Source: Thiocapsa rosea | GTDB lineage: Bacteria > Pseudomonadota > Gammaproteobacteria > Chromatiales > Chromatiaceae | NCBI RefSeq assembly: GCF_003634315.1 | Contig: NZ_RBXL01000001.1 | Span: 2,770,501-2,834,500 of the forward strand | Direction of reading: 5' to 3' | Length of the DNA stretch: 64,000 bases | In this document: positions 37,614 through 53,469 of the stretch, piece by piece | How positions within the stretch are numbered: position 1 is the first letter of the stretch | Layout: every line of letters starts with the position of its first letter | Notes under the pieces: model-generated | Told to the model about the DNA's origin: nothing | The model's database searches: none | Seen by the model: the letters and a program-made list of their open reading frames with translations, nothing else | Made by a program: the position numbers and the translations under genes

Positions 37614-40468
37614 TGTGGCGGGATCCTTTTATTCATGCTGGGGTTCAAGTGCCCGGTCAGGGCCTCGTCGATCAACCGATCCTGCTGCTCGACGTGCGCG
37701 GCGCGGTGGCCGACGGCCGGTGCGGCGGAGGATGGGCGGCCGACATAATAGGGCCGCTTCCCGTCCTGCATCAGGTTGTGGAAGCGGTGTTTGATCTGAT
37801 CCCAAGCGCCTTGGTTCTGCGGCTCCTCTTGGCACCAGATGATCTCTTCGGTGGTGGCGTAGGTCTCGAGCGCGCGGTCGAAATGCTCCTTGGGGAAGGG
37901 ATAAAGCTGCTCGATGCGGATGATGGCGACATTCGTCAGGCCGCGCGCACGCCGCGCTTCGAGCAAATCGAAATAGACTTTACCGCAGCAGAAGACCACG
38001 CGCTCGGTCTGCGCGGGGTCGATCGGGTCGATCTCCGGGATGACCGTCTGGAAATGACCGCTGGTCAGCTCGTCGAGCGCGGAGACCGCGAGACGATGGC
38101 GCAGCAGGCTCTTCGGGGTCATGACGATGAGCGGTTTGCGGTAGTCGCGGACGATCTGGCGGCGCAGCAGGTGATACATCTGAGCCGGCGTGGTCGGCAC
38201 GCAGACCTGGATGTTGTGCTCGGCGCAGAGCTGCAGGAAGCGCTCCAGACGGGCGGAGGAGTGCTCGGCGCCCTGGCCCTCGAGTCCGTGCGGGAGCAGC
38301 ATCACAAGTCCGCAGCACAGCCCCCACTTGGTTCCGGCGGAGGTGATGAACTGATCGATCACCACTTGGGCGCCGTTGGCGAAGTCCCCGAACTGGGCCT
38401 CCCAGAGTGTCAATGAACTCGGCTCCGCGGTCGCGAATCCGTACTCGTAGGCCAGCACCGCCTCTTCGGACAAGAGCGAATCGATCGCAATATAAGCGCC
38501 CTGATGTTCGCCGATGTGCTGCAGCGGGGTATAGGCGTTGCCGGTGACTTGATCGTGGATCTTGGCGTGACGATGGAAGAAGGTCCCGCGACCGGCATCC
38601 TGTCCGGACAGGCGCACCGGTGTGCCTGCGTCGAGGAGGGTGGCGTAGGCCAGATTCTCCGCGAAGCCCCAGTTGAGCAGCTGGTCGCCCTGCGCCATCT
38701 TGCGTCGCTCCTCCCACAGCTTCTCGACCCGGGGGTGGAGCTCGAAGCCATCGGGGACGCGCAGCATGGCCTCGCTGAGCTCGCGGAGCTTCTCAACCGG
38801 GACACCCGTGTCGACGTTCTGATCCCAGTCCGTGTTGCGGCAGAAGCCCCAATCGACGCGGTAGGCATGGTCGAGCCCGCACAGCACCGGGCGCGCGACC
38901 ACCACGCCCTGTTCGATGGAGTCGCGATAATCGGCGACCATGGCGTCGGTTTCGTCCTTGGAGAGGATGCCGTCGGCGACGAGGCGGTCGGCATAGACGG
39001 CGCGCGGGGTCGGATGCCGGCGAATCTTCTTGTACATCATCGGCTGGGTGACCGCGGGCTCGTCGGCCTCGTTGTGGCCGAGACGTCGGTAACAGACCAG
39101 GTCGATGATGACGTCCTTGTGGAACTGGTTGCGGAAGTCCAGCGCCATCCGGGTCACGAAGATGACCGACTCCGGATCGTCGCCGTTCACATGAAAGACC
39201 GGCGCCTGCACCATCTTGGCGACATCGGTGCAATAGAGAGTCGAGCGGGTGTCGAGCGGGTTGCTGGTCGTGAAGCCGATCTGGTTGTTGATGACGATAT
39301 GGACGGTGCCGCCGGTGGAATAGCTGCGCGTCTGGGAGAGCTGAAGCGTCTCCATGACCACGCCTTGGCCGGCGAAGGCTGCATCGCCGTGGATGAGCAC
39401 GGGCAGGACTTGATCGCCGCTGCGGTCGTGGCGCCGCCGCTGGCGTGCGCGCACCGAGCCCTCGATGACCGGGTTGATGATCTCGAGATGCGAGGGGTTG
39501 AAGCCCAGCACCAGATGCACGATCCCGCCGGGCGTATCGATGTCGGTTGCGAAGCCCATGTGATATTTCACGTCGCCGGCCATCTGACGCCAATCCATCT
39601 GGACCCGGCCCTCGAACTCGTCGAAGATGTCCTGCGGCGGCTTGCCGAAGATGTTGGTCAGCACGCTGAGCCGCCCGCGATGGGCCATGCCGATGACCAG
39701 CTCCTTCTGGCCCTTGCGTCCGGCGCGCTGGATCAACTCGTCCAGCAGAGGGATGAGGGCGTCGCTGCCTTCGAGCGAAAAGCGCTTTTGGCCGACATAG
39801 CGCTGGTGGAGATACTTCTCGAAGCCTTCGGCGGCGGTCAGCAGGGTCAAGAGCCAACGCCGATCGGCGGTGTCGAGTTCGGGTATTGCGCGATATCCCT
39901 CGAGCCGCTTTTGGATCCAGCGTTTCTCCTGGGTATCGGTAATGTGCATGTACTCCGAGCCGACCGTGCCGCAGTAGATCTGCTCGACCATTACGATAAT
40001 GTCGCGCAGCGGCATGCGGTCCGGGGCGTACAAGGAGCCCGTGTGGAACACCTGGTCCATGTCGTCCGGCTCCAGGTTGTGGAAGGCCGGATCCAAGTCC
40101 GCGATCTTGGGGATGTCGCGCAGCTTGATCGGGTCGAGGTTGGCGACCTGATGGCCGCGGTAGCGGTAGCCGTTGATCAGGGAGAGGACGGCGGCCTGTT
40201 TTTCCGCCGCGGCGGGCTCGAGCCGCTCGGTGGAGCGTGTGCGTGCGCGGGTACGGCTCTCTTGGGCGAGCCGCAGAAAGTTCTCGCGCACCGGTCCGTG
40301 TGCGACCTCGTTGGCCGCCTCCTGGTGCATGACATGGAAGCGCTCGCGCCAGGCTAAATCGACGCTCTCCGGATCCTTCAAATAACGTTCATAGAGATCT
40401 TCAATAAAGGCTGCATTGCCGCCGTAAAGGGCGCCGGAACTGCGAAACAGCTCGAGGATTGCGCTCAT
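37610..40468 (-). CDS. sucA: 2-oxoglutarate dehydrogenase E1 component
   Basis: Thiamine-diphosphate-dependent decarboxylase of the TCA cycle, 952 residues. Recognisable are the N-terminal E2-binding helix ([20 protein letters not shown]), [13 protein letters not shown], the ThDP-binding [12 protein letters not shown]...[25 protein letters not shown], and the C-terminal pyrimidine-binding domain ([29 protein letters not shown]). Length is normal. Its presence implies an oxidative TCA branch, notable for a phototroph but usual in metabolically versatile Chromatiaceae. Confidence 0.97.
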   Translation of the reverse strand: MSAILELFRSSGALYGGNAAFIEDLYERYLKDPESVDLAWRERFHVMHQEAANEVAHGPVRENFLRLAQESRTRARTRSTERLEPAAAEKQAAVLSLINGYRYRGHQVANLDPIKLRDIPKIADLDPAFHNLEPDDMDQVFHTGSLYAPDRMPLRDIIVMVEQIYCGTVGSEYMHITDTQEKRWIQKRLEGYRAIPELDTADRRWLLTLLTAAEGFEKYLHQRYVGQKRFSLEGSDALIPLLDELIQRAGRKGQKELVIGMAHRGRLSVLTNIFGKPPQDIFDEFEGRVQMDWRQMAGDVKYHMGFATDIDTPGGIVHLVLGFNPSHLEIINPVIEGSVRARQRRRHDRSGDQVLPVLIHGDAAFAGQGVVMETLQLSQTRSYSTGGTVHIVINNQIGFTTSNPLDTRSTLYCTDVAKMVQAPVFHVNGDDPESVIFVTRMALDFRNQFHKDVIIDLVCYRRLGHNEADEPAVTQPMMYKKIRRHPTPRAVYADRLVADGILSKDETDAMVADYRDSIEQGVVVARPVLCGLDHAYRVDWGFCRNTDWDQNVDTGVPVEKLRELSEAMLRVPDGFELHPRVEKLWEERRKMAQGDQLLNWGFAENLAYATLLDAGTPVRLSGQDAGRGTFFHRHAKIHDQVTGNAYTPLQHIGEHQGAYIAIDSLLSEEAVLAYEYGFATAEPSSLTLWEAQFGDFANGAQVVIDQFITSAGTKWGLCCGLVMLLPHGLEGQGAEHSSARLERFLQLCAEHNIQVCVPTTPAQMYHLLRRQIVRDYRKPLIVMTPKSLLRHRLAVSALDELTSGHFQTVIPEIDPIDPAQTERVVFCCGKVYFDLLEARRARGLTNVAIIRIEQLYPFPKEHFDRALETYATTEEIIWCQEEPQNQGAWDQIKHRFHNLMQDGKRPYYVGRPSSAAPAVGHRAAHVEQQDRLIDEALTGHLNPSMNKRIPPQ

Positions 40469-40628
40469 GCTCGGTGTTGTTTCTCTGAGTTGATTTTATA
40501 GATGGATTATCGATGTTTATAACACAAGTCCCGAAGCGCTTGGCAAACGTGTTCAGGCCAATCGGCGTCGCGCGGCAAGGACCGAGCGAACATCATCGCC
40601 GATCTTCGGGTCGGCCGTCTCCACCGCC

Positions 40629-40871
40629 GTGATCGACGGGGCCGACGGTCGCATGGAAACGCAATCCTTCGCGGCGGATCTGACCGAGCGCAAGCGTCGT
40701 CGCATCCGCTTGGCGCGGCTCGAGGCCGATATCGCCTACTTCCAGGCGCGCCTGGAGATGATCGGCGAGCCGACGAGTGCGAATCAACGGACCCAGCGCA
40801 AGGCGTTCGAGCTTTTGCTCAAGACGGTCTCGACCAAGGTCGCGAAGGTCCAGCGCGAGCGACCGGTTTGA
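40629..40871 (+). CDS. Small helical hypothetical protein
   Basis: An 80-residue frame from GTG 40629, or 72 residues from ATG 40653 (METQSFAADL). It is strongly charged and helical (LTERKRRRIRLARLEADIAYFQARLEMIG...LLLKTVSTKVAKVQRERPV), probably a short coiled coil. Third-codon GC is high, like neighbouring genes. No family recognised; real but uncharacterised is my judgement. Confidence 0.55.
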   Translation: MIDGADGRMETQSFAADLTERKRRRIRLARLEADIAYFQARLEMIGEPTSANQRTQRKAFELLLKTVSTKVAKVQRERPV

Positions 40872-41098
40872 TCGGCGCTCGGTGAACCTCGGTCTCGCGC
40901 GTCCACCCAGCCGGCGGGTTTTATTGAACAGGATCGACGATCGAGCCGACTCCGAATGACCGAATCCGAATGTAAGAATTTAATGATGTTTTATTCGATC
41001 CGAATCGCACGCCGCCTTGAGCCTTGTTCGATGCGATGCCGATCTCGCATCATGAATGCGCACGGGAAGGCACTCTCCTGCCCGAGGGGTTTCAATTC

Positions 41099-41866
41099 AT
41101 GTGTACCTTCGTCATTCTGAGGCGTCCGGGGCATCCCTGGCCGGTGTTGATCGCGGCCAATCGCGACGAGATGCGCACGCGGCCGAGTCGCCCGCCGGGC
41201 CGACATTGGTCGGACCGCTCGGAGGTGCGCGCGGGGCTCGACCTGGCGTCCGGCGGGAGCTGGCTCGGGGTGAACGACCATGGCCTCGTCGCCGCGGTCA
41301 TGAACCGTCGGGGGACGCTCGGATCCCTGCCCGGCAAACGCAGCCGCGGCGAGCTGGTCTTGGATGCGCTCGACCATGCCGAAGCCTCCGAGGCGGCCGG
41401 GGCACTGGCGGATCTGGATCCTGCTGCCTATCGGCCCTTCAATCTGGTGCTGGCCGATCCGCGCTCGGCCTACTGGCTGCGCCACGGAGGCGACGGCGAT
41501 ATCCGCGTCCACCCGATCTCCGCCGGTCTGCACATGTTGAGCGCGAGCGAGCTCGACGATCTCGATGAGCCGCGCATCGCCGAGCATCTGCCGCGGTTCG
41601 TCGCGGCCCAGATCCCGGATCCCGATGCCGACGAGTGGACGGCCTGGCGGAACCTACTTGCATCGAATCAGGGGCTGGCATCGAATCAGGGCCATCCGGA
41701 TGCGGGATCCGAGTGCGCCATGACGTTCGAGCGGCCCGACGGGTTCGGCACGCGATCCTCGGCGCTGATCGCCATCCCCCTGTATCCCGGTTACGGCAGC
41801 GGTCCGATCTGGCTGCATGCGGAGGGGAGGCCGGATGAAGCCCCATTCCTCCGAGTCCCCAGCTAA
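41099..41866 (+). CDS. NRDE (TANGO2-like) family protein
   Basis: A 255-residue cytosolic protein of the NRDE/TANGO2 family, N-terminal-nucleophile-like in fold. It starts MCTFVILRR with Cys2 and carries the eponymous AANRDEM, then ASGGSWLGVNDHGLVAAVMNRRG, RSRGELVLDAL and TRSSALI. The animal homologue has been linked to haem transport and lipid metabolism; the bacterial role is unknown. hemCD lie just downstream on the same strand beyond two repeats. A 16-nt direct duplication near 41660-41692 gives SNQGLASNQG. The TAA stop (41864-41866) is the left end of repeat R12. Confidence 0.88.
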   Translation: MCTFVILRRPGHPWPVLIAANRDEMRTRPSRPPGRHWSDRSEVRAGLDLASGGSWLGVNDHGLVAAVMNRRGTLGSLPGKRSRGELVLDALDHAEASEAAGALADLDPAAYRPFNLVLADPRSAYWLRHGGDGDIRVHPISAGLHMLSASELDDLDEPRIAEHLPRFVAAQIPDPDADEWTAWRNLLASNQGLASNQGHPDAGSECAMTFERPDGFGTRSSALIAIPLYPGYGSGPIWLHAEGRPDEAPFLRVPS

Positions 41867-41950
41867 ATTGCGTCCCCGAACGAGGCGGGATGCTTGCAGT
41901 TTGCGGCGGCCCGGGGTGGATACCTCGGGCTCCGCGCTGGACGCAATTTA
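41864..41950. repeat. Terminal-inverted-repeat element R12, 87 bp
   Basis: Ends TAAATTGCGTC/GACGCAATTTA: two positions differ from the family consensus at the left end and the complementary two at the right. Its first TAA is the NRDE gene stop. A 20-nt AT-rich linker joins R13. Confidence 0.92.
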
Positions 41951-41970
41951 GGATATTAAAAACAATTATT

Positions 41971-42055
41971 TAAACTGCGTCCGCTCCGTCGTTCGTCGGC
42001 GTCTGCAGCGTCGAGAAAGGGTTTGAGCAGCCATGTGGCTCCGAGACGCAGTTTA
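41971..42055. repeat. Terminal-inverted-repeat element R13, 85 bp
   Basis: Ends TAAACTGCGTC/GACGCAGTTTA, perfect, with the same symmetric variant seen in R2. Nothing recognisable between it and hemC (42056-42198). Confidence 0.92.
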
Positions 42056-42198
42056 GGCGGTTCGAATCCCTGCGTCGGCTGTGACACAATCGCATCCCTT
42101 CGCCGCCTTCGTGGTTCAGTGGTCTCGTCCGCGCGGGTGTGATCGTACGTCCCTGTTTCCGAATCAGTCTCCGATCGAGACCCCCTTTAGGATCCGCC

Positions 42199-43125
42199 AT
42201 GTCGAACATCATCCGTATCGCCACCCGTAAATCCCCCTTGGCCATGTGGCAGGCCGAGCACGTGTCCGCGCTGCTGACCGATCTCCACCCCGGACTCGAG
42301 ATCCAGATCGTCGGCATGACCACCAAGGGCGACAAGATCCTCGATGCGCCGCTGGCGAAGGTCGGCGGAAAGGGCCTCTTCGTGAAGGAACTCGAGCAGG
42401 GGATGTTGGAGGACGTGGCGGACATCGCCGTGCATTCGATGAAGGATGTGCCGGTGGACTTTCCCGAGGGTCTCCATCTGGCGGTGATCATGGATCGCGA
42501 GGACCCGCGCGATGCCTTCGTCTCGAACCGCTTTGATGATCTCGACAGTCTTCCCCGGGGCGCCTGTGTCGGCACCTCGAGCCTGCGCCGTCAGTGCCAG
42601 CTCGCCGACCGGCGTCCCGACCTGCGCATCGAGCCGTTGCGCGGCAACGTCAACACCCGTCTTGCGAAGCTCGATGCCGGGGAGTACGACGCGATTATCC
42701 TGGCTGCCGCCGGGCTGATGCGTCTGGGGTTCGAGTCGCGCATCCGCGGCCGGATCTCTCCCGAGGACAGCCTGCCGGCGATCGGCCAAGGCGCGATCGG
42801 CATCGAGTGCCGCAGAGCGGACCCGCGCACCAATGATCTGATCGCGCCCCTGCATCACCGCGACACCGCGGACCGGGTGCTCGCCGAGCGGGCCATGAAC
42901 GCGCGTTTGCACGGCGGCTGTCAGGTGCCGATCGCCGGACATGCCCTGATCGAGGGCGATCGGCTTGTGCTGAAGGGATTGGTCGGGACGCCGGACGGAT
43001 CCCGGATCCTGCGCGCCGAGTCCGATGGCCCGCGCGAGGATTGGGAGGCGATCGGGACGCGGGTCGCCGACGCTCTGCTCGCCCAAGGTGCCGGCGAGAT
43101 CCTGAGCGCACTGCAGGAGCCGTGA
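42199..43125 (+). CDS. hemC: Porphobilinogen deaminase (hydroxymethylbilane synthase)
   Basis: Polymerises four porphobilinogens to hydroxymethylbilane for haem and bacteriochlorophyll. The 308-residue protein has [53 protein letters not shown], and the dipyrromethane-binding Cys in HGGCQVPI. The start at 42199 ([11 protein letters not shown]) gives standard length. One-base overlap with hemD (TGATG). Confidence 0.97.
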   Translation: MSNIIRIATRKSPLAMWQAEHVSALLTDLHPGLEIQIVGMTTKGDKILDAPLAKVGGKGLFVKELEQGMLEDVADIAVHSMKDVPVDFPEGLHLAVIMDREDPRDAFVSNRFDDLDSLPRGACVGTSSLRRQCQLADRRPDLRIEPLRGNVNTRLAKLDAGEYDAIILAAAGLMRLGFESRIRGRISPEDSLPAIGQGAIGIECRRADPRTNDLIAPLHHRDTADRVLAERAMNARLHGGCQVPIAGHALIEGDRLVLKGLVGTPDGSRILRAESDGPREDWEAIGTRVADALLAQGAGEILSALQEP

Positions 43126-43916
43126 TGCCTGCGCCCTGTGATCTCGGCGGGCGCGGCGTCTTGGTGACCCGGCCCGCGGCGCAAGCCGACGGGCTTTGCC
43201 GTTTGGTCGAGGCGGCCAATGGCCGCGCGATCCGCGTACCGAGCATCGAGATTGCGCCGGCCGCCGATTCGCGCGAGGCGGTCGCGTTGCTGTCGCAGTC
43301 CTGGGACATGCTCTATTTCGTCAGCCCCAATGCGGTCGAGCAGGCGCTTGCCTTGGTGCCGGACGGGTCCTGGTCGGGGGTCGAGAAGGTCGCGGCCGTC
43401 GGGCGGGCGACCGCTCAGGCGTTGACCGACGCCGGGCGTGCGCCGGATCTGGTCCCGGAGCAGCGCTTCGACAGCGAGACGCTGCTGGCGATGCCCGAGC
43501 TGGCCGACATGCGCGGCCGTCGCGTGCTGATCGTGCGCGGCGAAGGAGGGCGTGCACTGTTCGCCGATACGCTGCGTGACCGCGGGGCCGAGGTGCACTT
43601 TGCCGAGGTCTACCGTCGTCTGCGACCGGCGTTCGATCCAGCACCGCTGCTGTCGCGCTGGACCGGCACCGTGGCGATGGTCACCGCGACCAGCGACGAG
43701 ATCATGCTGAACCTGATGGAGATGCTCGGCCCCGAGGGCCGTGCTCCATTGCTTGCCACGCCCTTGGTGGTCGTGGCGGAACGAACGGCGGAGAAGGCTC
43801 GGGGGTTGGGGTTTGTCCGGGTCGAGGTGGCCGAGCGTGCCGAGGATGCGGCGATCGTGCGGACCCTATGCGCGCTGGTCACGTCGGGGACATCAGTTCA
43901 TTTCCGGGAATCGTGA
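43125..43916 (+). CDS. hemD: Uroporphyrinogen-III synthase
   Basis: Closes hydroxymethylbilane to uroporphyrinogen III. The 263-residue protein matches the poorly conserved HemD family: GRGVLVTRPAAQADGL, YFVSPNAVEQAL, AVGRATAQAL, and RRVLIVRGEGGRALFADTLRDRGAEVHFAEVYRR. Position right after hemC supports the call. The usual hemX/hemY continuation is missing; the next gene is convergent. Confidence 0.93.
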   Translation: MPAPCDLGGRGVLVTRPAAQADGLCRLVEAANGRAIRVPSIEIAPAADSREAVALLSQSWDMLYFVSPNAVEQALALVPDGSWSGVEKVAAVGRATAQALTDAGRAPDLVPEQRFDSETLLAMPELADMRGRRVLIVRGEGGRALFADTLRDRGAEVHFAEVYRRLRPAFDPAPLLSRWTGTVAMVTATSDEIMLNLMEMLGPEGRAPLLATPLVVVAERTAEKARGLGFVRVEVAERAEDAAIVRTLCALVTSGTSVHFRES

Positions 43917-43986
43917 TCCCGACAGCGAGTGTCTGGAAGGCATCGAATCCCTGATGCCGTCGGTCTTGAGCAAGCCCCTCGCAGAA

Positions 43987-44014
43987 TTCTCGTTGTCGTA
44001 ATCGTCATCGAGAA
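43987..44014. repeat. Diverged copy of the GTTGTC hairpin repeat
   Basis: TTCTCG...CGAGAA hairpin around the TCGTTGTCGTAATCG core also present at 33326, followed by AAGGTATTCGC as there. It lies between convergent hemD and the hybrid kinase gene. Confidence 0.6.
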
Positions 44015-44108
44015 CGATAACCGCAAAGGTATTCGCGACCTCTGCGTGTTTTCGTGTTGAACCCTTCCCCGGAACCGGCCCCCGCCGGCCGACAGCCCCC
44101 GCCTGCGG

Positions 44109-49270
<5,162 letters not shown>

Positions 49271-49274
<4 letters not shown>

Positions 49275-50827
49275 GAGGGTCTCGTTCCGATGCGGGTCAT
49301 GGACCGGTGCGGTGTCGCTACGTCGATCGCCGAGCGCCGAGCGCACGCGCGAGGATCCGGCGTGCACTCCAGTGTCCACTGCGTCATGCCTTGCCGGTCA
49401 GGATGCACCCACCACACGATCCCTACCCCCTCTTTGGCCCGATAAAGCCGTTGATCGGCAATCTCGACAAGGCTGTCGACATCCAGCCCTGCATATTCGC
49501 ATACGCCGCCGCTGACGGTGACCCGAAGTCCGGGATGGCTCCAGGTCAGTGTCTTCACGGCGATGCGAATGCGCTCGGCGATCTCCATCGCCGCGGCGGC
49601 GGACGTATGCGGCAGGATCACGAGGAACTCCTCACCTCCGTAACGGCCGCTCACGTCGACATCGCGCGTGCAGGCGCGCAAGGTCGCGGCGACCTTGACC
49701 AAGACCTCGTCGCCGGCCCGATGCCCGAAGGTGTCGTTGATCATCTTGAAGCTGTCCAGGTCGAGCAGGATGACCGAGAGATCATCGAGGTAACGTTTGG
49801 CGCGCTCGATCTCCTCCGCGAGCCTTTGCATAAGGTGGCGTCGGTTGTAGGCACCGGTCAGTCCATCCGTCAAGGATGCCTGACGCAGATTGTCCTGGGT
49901 CGCCTTGAGCTCCGAGATGTCGACCAAGGAGATGAGTCGGCTCGAAACACCCGAGAATCGAATCGGCATGGCCGAGACCACGGCCCAGCGTCGATTTCGG
50001 GCACGGGTCAAGATCTGGGTTTCGCGCTGCTCGCCGATCCCGGCGGGGAGCCCGTCGGCGGCCAGTGCCTCCCAGGCTGCGCTGTTCAACCGCCCGGTGG
50101 TGTCGGGCTCCAGCGCGAGATAGGTCTTGGCCGCCTGATTGGCTTGAACGACCCCCGCGAGACCACGCTCGGCCAAGATCATCGGGAAGGGCGCGGCCTC
50201 GAACAGGGTGCGCAGGTTGGATTCGCTCTCGCCGAGCCTGCGCAAGACCCGGCTGGCCCCGAACCAGGCAAGAGCGATGACGAGGAGCATGGCGCCGCCG
50301 ACCCACAGGAGCTTGCCGCGCACGCTGCGCACCAGATCGTTCAGGAACTGCGGACTGGAGTAGAAGGTGGCGATGCCGACCAGCAGGTGACCGTCCGGAT
50401 CGTAAAGCGGCACCTGTGTGACGAAGCAATCCGAACACTGCTCGACTCCCCGCGCCAGGTCGAGGCTCTCGGCTGCAAGCGCGAGCAGATCCTCGTCGAG
50501 GACCAGGGTGATCCGTCGGACAAAAGGCGTTTCGGTCGACTCGTCCTTGAGCAGCAGCACGGCGTCGAGCTCGGTGCGGATCTCGTTGGCGAGTTGGTCC
50601 GGCCGGTCGGTGTTGCGCAGCACCGACTCGATCCCGCTGCTCTGAGCCTGGGCGAACGCGCGCGAGCGACTCTCGGCGTCGGCGCGTAGGGTCGGCTCGA
50701 TGACGATGACCCAGTGCAGCGCGATCAGCGCCGTGAGCAGGATCCCGAGCAGCGCAAAGATCACGGCGAGGTTGCGCTCGAGCGTCAGGGAGAACCGACG
50801 ACTCATGGCCAAGGCCCTGTCGTTCAT
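49271..50827 (-). CDS. Membrane PAS-GGDEF diguanylate cyclase
   Basis: A 518-residue c-di-GMP synthase. Two membrane helices (about 20-43 and 172-190) bracket a periplasmic domain with a CSDC cysteine pair (131-134). A HAMP-less linker leads to a PAS-like domain (about 200-310) and a GGDEF domain (about 315-475) with active RYGGEEF (397-401) and the inhibitory I-site RDVD (388-391) exactly five residues before it. The last 40 residues form an unrelated tail that overlaps possible upstream starts of the kinase gene. The start is six bases after the stop of the small exported protein, so the two are tightly coupled. The paired cysteines suggest redox or disulfide control, an inference. Confidence 0.9.
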
Positions 50828-50833
50828 GCCGGT

Positions 50834-51409
50834 TCACTCATAGCGGCGTGCGACCTTGAGAAAAAACGGCTTGAATCGGACCTCGGCGCGCTGCGCCCGG
50901 GGCAGGTTGACGAAGGGCAGGATGCGGTCTGCGACATGGATTCCCGCCACGGCGCCGGCCTCCACGTCGCCCGCGAAGGGCGAGAAGACCAGGGCGCGAT
51001 GACGCTCCGACCAGAGGCTCAGCCGCTTGCCCCCGACGTTCACGCCGGCCACGAAGATTCCGGCGATCAGTGAATCCTCCGCGTCCAGCTCCTTTGCGCT
51101 CACGGTCTGCACATTCAAGGGGAGCTCGCGGATCCGGCCCATGCCGCTGAGCGCCGAAGCGGCCTCTCGGGCGGCGGCGTCGGACCCCTCGTAGACGACG
51201 CGGATCTCGAGCTTCCCGCTCGTCGCGCGTTTGTCCTCGAGGTCCTCGACGGCGCCGAGAACGGCGGGGAAGAGCTTGAGCCCGACGCGAAACCGCTGCT
51301 CCTCTTCCTGCCACAGCGATTGGGTCCATGCGCGTGTCGCCACGAGCCCGACACACAGCAGGAGCGCAACGACAAGACACCGGCGGCTGACTCCTGCACT
51401 TGGCTGCAT
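50834..51409 (-). CDS. Small exported protein, YfiR-like in context and layout
   Basis: A 191-residue protein with an N-terminal signal peptide (RCLVVALLLCVGLVATRAWTQS). The mature part is alpha/beta, with FRVGLKLFPAVLGAVEDL, LEIRVVYEGSDAAAREAA, SLIAGIFVAGVNVGGKRL and a basic AEVRFKPFFLKVARRYE end, reminiscent of the DUF4154/YfiR periplasmic regulators (variable nucleotide-like fold, Arg-rich region and C-terminal helix). I do not see the family clearly enough to be certain. YfiR restrains the membrane cyclase YfiN; an equivalent restraint on the next-door cyclase is a reasonable inference. Start at 51409 (MQPSAGVSRR); the frame continues upstream inside the receptor gene without support. Confidence 0.7.
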   Translation of the reverse strand: MQPSAGVSRRCLVVALLLCVGLVATRAWTQSLWQEEEQRFRVGLKLFPAVLGAVEDLEDKRATSGKLEIRVVYEGSDAAAREAASALSGMGRIRELPLNVQTVSAKELDAEDSLIAGIFVAGVNVGGKRLSLWSERHRALVFSPFAGDVEAGAVAGIHVADRILPFVNLPRAQRAEVRFKPFFLKVARRYE

Positions 51410-51423
51410 GGTGTCGGCCCCTG

Positions 51424-53469
51424 TCAAAAACGGTATCCGACGGACAACCACCAGCGTCGCCCCGGACGTGGATAGCCGTCTGGATAGGTCAGATCCACCC
51501 CGCCGAAGCCGGTCGGCAGGTCGGGATAACGTACATCTTCGTCGGTCAGATTCTTGACCCCGAGATAGGCGAAGACGCCCGGTCCGGTGCGCTGATAGCT
51601 CAAGGTCAGATCCGCCATGGCGTAGCCCGAGACCGAAGCGCGCGGATCGGATTCGGGTCGGCTTCGATCGCCGACGTAGCGCAGCTGCAATGCGGCGGTC
51701 CAGGGATCGAGCGGGCGCCAAAGGACGGCTAGATTGGCCAACGTATCGGTGCCGCCGGGCAGCGGCCGGTCGGTGTCGCGCGAGACCGTATCCACGTAGG
51801 AGAGATTTGCATCGATCTTCACGCGGGGTCCGAGGCGGACCTCGTATTCCAGCTCGACACCGCGCAGACGTGCATCGGCGTTGTTGATGAACCCGTCGTC
51901 GTCATCCCCGAAGACGATTGGATCGGCGAGGTCGGATTGAAACAGGATCAGGCGTCCTTCCCAGCGGGGTTGTTTGAGGATGTAGCCCAGCTCGTAGGTG
52001 GCGATCTCCCCTGCGCCGATGGATTCCCGGCCCGGATACTCTCGCTCGTAGAAGGTCGGCGGTCGAAACGCTTGGGCGTATTGGAGCTTGAGGATATTGG
52101 CCGCGTCGATGCGCCAGACCGCGGCCAGGCGCGGGGTCAGGAAGGCGCCGAGGTCGCTGTAGTCGTCCAGGCGCAGGGCGGCCGTGACCGTGACGCGCTC
52201 GCTCGCGCGGATCTCGTCTTGGGCGATCAGGCTGAGGATCCGTCGGTCGAGTCCTGTATCCAGCCAGCTCTCCGGGACCTCGAACGGCAGGTTCTTCCAG
52301 CTCCAGCTCGCGCGATCGACCTGCACCTGACTCGCCTCCAATCCCAGCAGGACGAGATGCCGATCCCAACCGCGCCAGTGCAGATCCGCGGCCCCGAGGT
52401 AGCGTGTCTCGCGGTAGTCCTGATCCAGGTAGACGGGTTGCGTGTCGAAGTAACTCGGCGGGAAGACATAGAGATGCTCGCGCTTGCGCTCGTATTGGAG
52501 CGACTCGAACCGAATGCGCGCATCCAACGCATCCGACAGCACCAGGTCTTGGCCGATTTGAGCCGAGACATAGCGCTGCTCGGAGACGAGCCGGTCGTCG
52601 GATGGCGGAAGGAAGTGATTGATCCCGAAATGATCGCCGTAGTCGTCGTCCAGGATCTTGATCGCGACGAAGGTGTTGCGCCAGCGCAGATCGGCGAAGG
52701 CCCCGAGATAGCGGCTCGCTTCGTTCGACGGGCCGGGAGCGTTGGAGATCTCGGCCCCGCCGATCGCGAAGAGCGCATCCTCTGAGACGGGTACGCCGCC
52801 GTTGCCCGCAAGTCCGGTCAGATTGATCGAGGCGGTCAGATCGCGCTGCGGGTCGCTCCAGTGCCAGATGCCGCCTCCGCCGGCAGCAGCGCGCTCGTCG
52901 GCCCTGGCGTAGAGGGTGCGGTCGCCTTGCCGGGTGATGACGTTCACCACGCCGGCGAAGGCATACTCTCCGTGCACCGAGGAGCCGGGTCCGCGGATGA
53001 CCTCGATGCGCTCGATCTGCTCGATGGGGATATTCAGGACCGGGTTTGCGGTGGCGAACAGTGTCGAGTTCATCGACACGCCGTCGAGCAGGAACTTGAT
53101 GTTCCCCGAGGCATAGCCGAAACCGACACCGCGGCTGAGGACCTGGCGCTCGCCCGTCATCTCGAGCCCTTGGCTGATGCCGGGGACCAGCGAGAGCGCC
53201 TCCCAGACCGTGCGCGCTCCGCGGGCGAGCATGTCGGTGCCGGACAGGATCGTGGCCATGCCGGGGACGAAGTCTGCGTTCATCCCGCTGCGGGTCGCCA
53301 GTTCGGTCTCTTGGTCGAGGAGACTCAGCAGGTCGCCGAGCGGCGCATCGTCGGAGTCCGACGAGGGCTGCGTGCCGACCGCTTCGCCCGCGGCCAGGAT
53401 CGAGATCAGCGTCCACACGGCGAGTCCGCGCAGCACGAGGGGGCTTTTCAGTGTACTTGACGGCAACAC
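51424..53469 (-). CDS. TonB-dependent outer-membrane receptor
   Basis: A 681-residue receptor. After a signal sequence (LRGLAVWTLISILAAGEAVG) lies a short N-terminal segment, a plug domain (about 65-180) with TVWEALSLVPGI, LSRGVGFGYASGNIKFLLDGV, IERIEVIRGPGSSVHGEYAFAGVVNVITR, then a 22-strand type barrel ending in the typical aromatic Phe (LSVGYRF). No siderophore or cobalamin signature is visible, so the ligand is unknown. The gene starts with GTG at 53469 and is first of the receptor-exported protein-cyclase-hybrid kinase operon (gaps 14 and 6 nt, then overlap), suggesting the receptor delivers or senses a ligand for the signalling proteins. Confidence 0.9.
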   Translation of the reverse strand: MLPSSTLKSPLVLRGLAVWTLISILAAGEAVGTQPSSDSDDAPLGDLLSLLDQETELATRSGMNADFVPGMATILSGTDMLARGARTVWEALSLVPGISQGLEMTGERQVLSRGVGFGYASGNIKFLLDGVSMNSTLFATANPVLNIPIEQIERIEVIRGPGSSVHGEYAFAGVVNVITRQGDRTLYARADERAAAGGGGIWHWSDPQRDLTASINLTGLAGNGGVPVSEDALFAIGGAEISNAPGPSNEASRYLGAFADLRWRNTFVAIKILDDDYGDHFGINHFLPPSDDRLVSEQRYVSAQIGQDLVLSDALDARIRFESLQYERKREHLYVFPPSYFDTQPVYLDQDYRETRYLGAADLHWRGWDRHLVLLGLEASQVQVDRASWSWKNLPFEVPESWLDTGLDRRILSLIAQDEIRASERVTVTAALRLDDYSDLGAFLTPRLAAVWRIDAANILKLQYAQAFRPPTFYEREYPGRESIGAGEIATYELGYILKQPRWEGRLILFQSDLADPIVFGDDDDGFINNADARLRGVELEYEVRLGPRVKIDANLSYVDTVSRDTDRPLPGGTDTLANLAVLWRPLDPWTAALQLRYVGDRSRPESDPRASVSGYAMADLTLSYQRTGPGVFAYLGVKNLTDEDVRYPDLPTGFGGVDLTYPDGYPRPGRRWWLSVGYRF

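Noticed and set aside
38504-40357. 617-residue plus-strand open frame
   Set aside because: Antisense to sucA; no recognisable motif and composition of a mirror frame.
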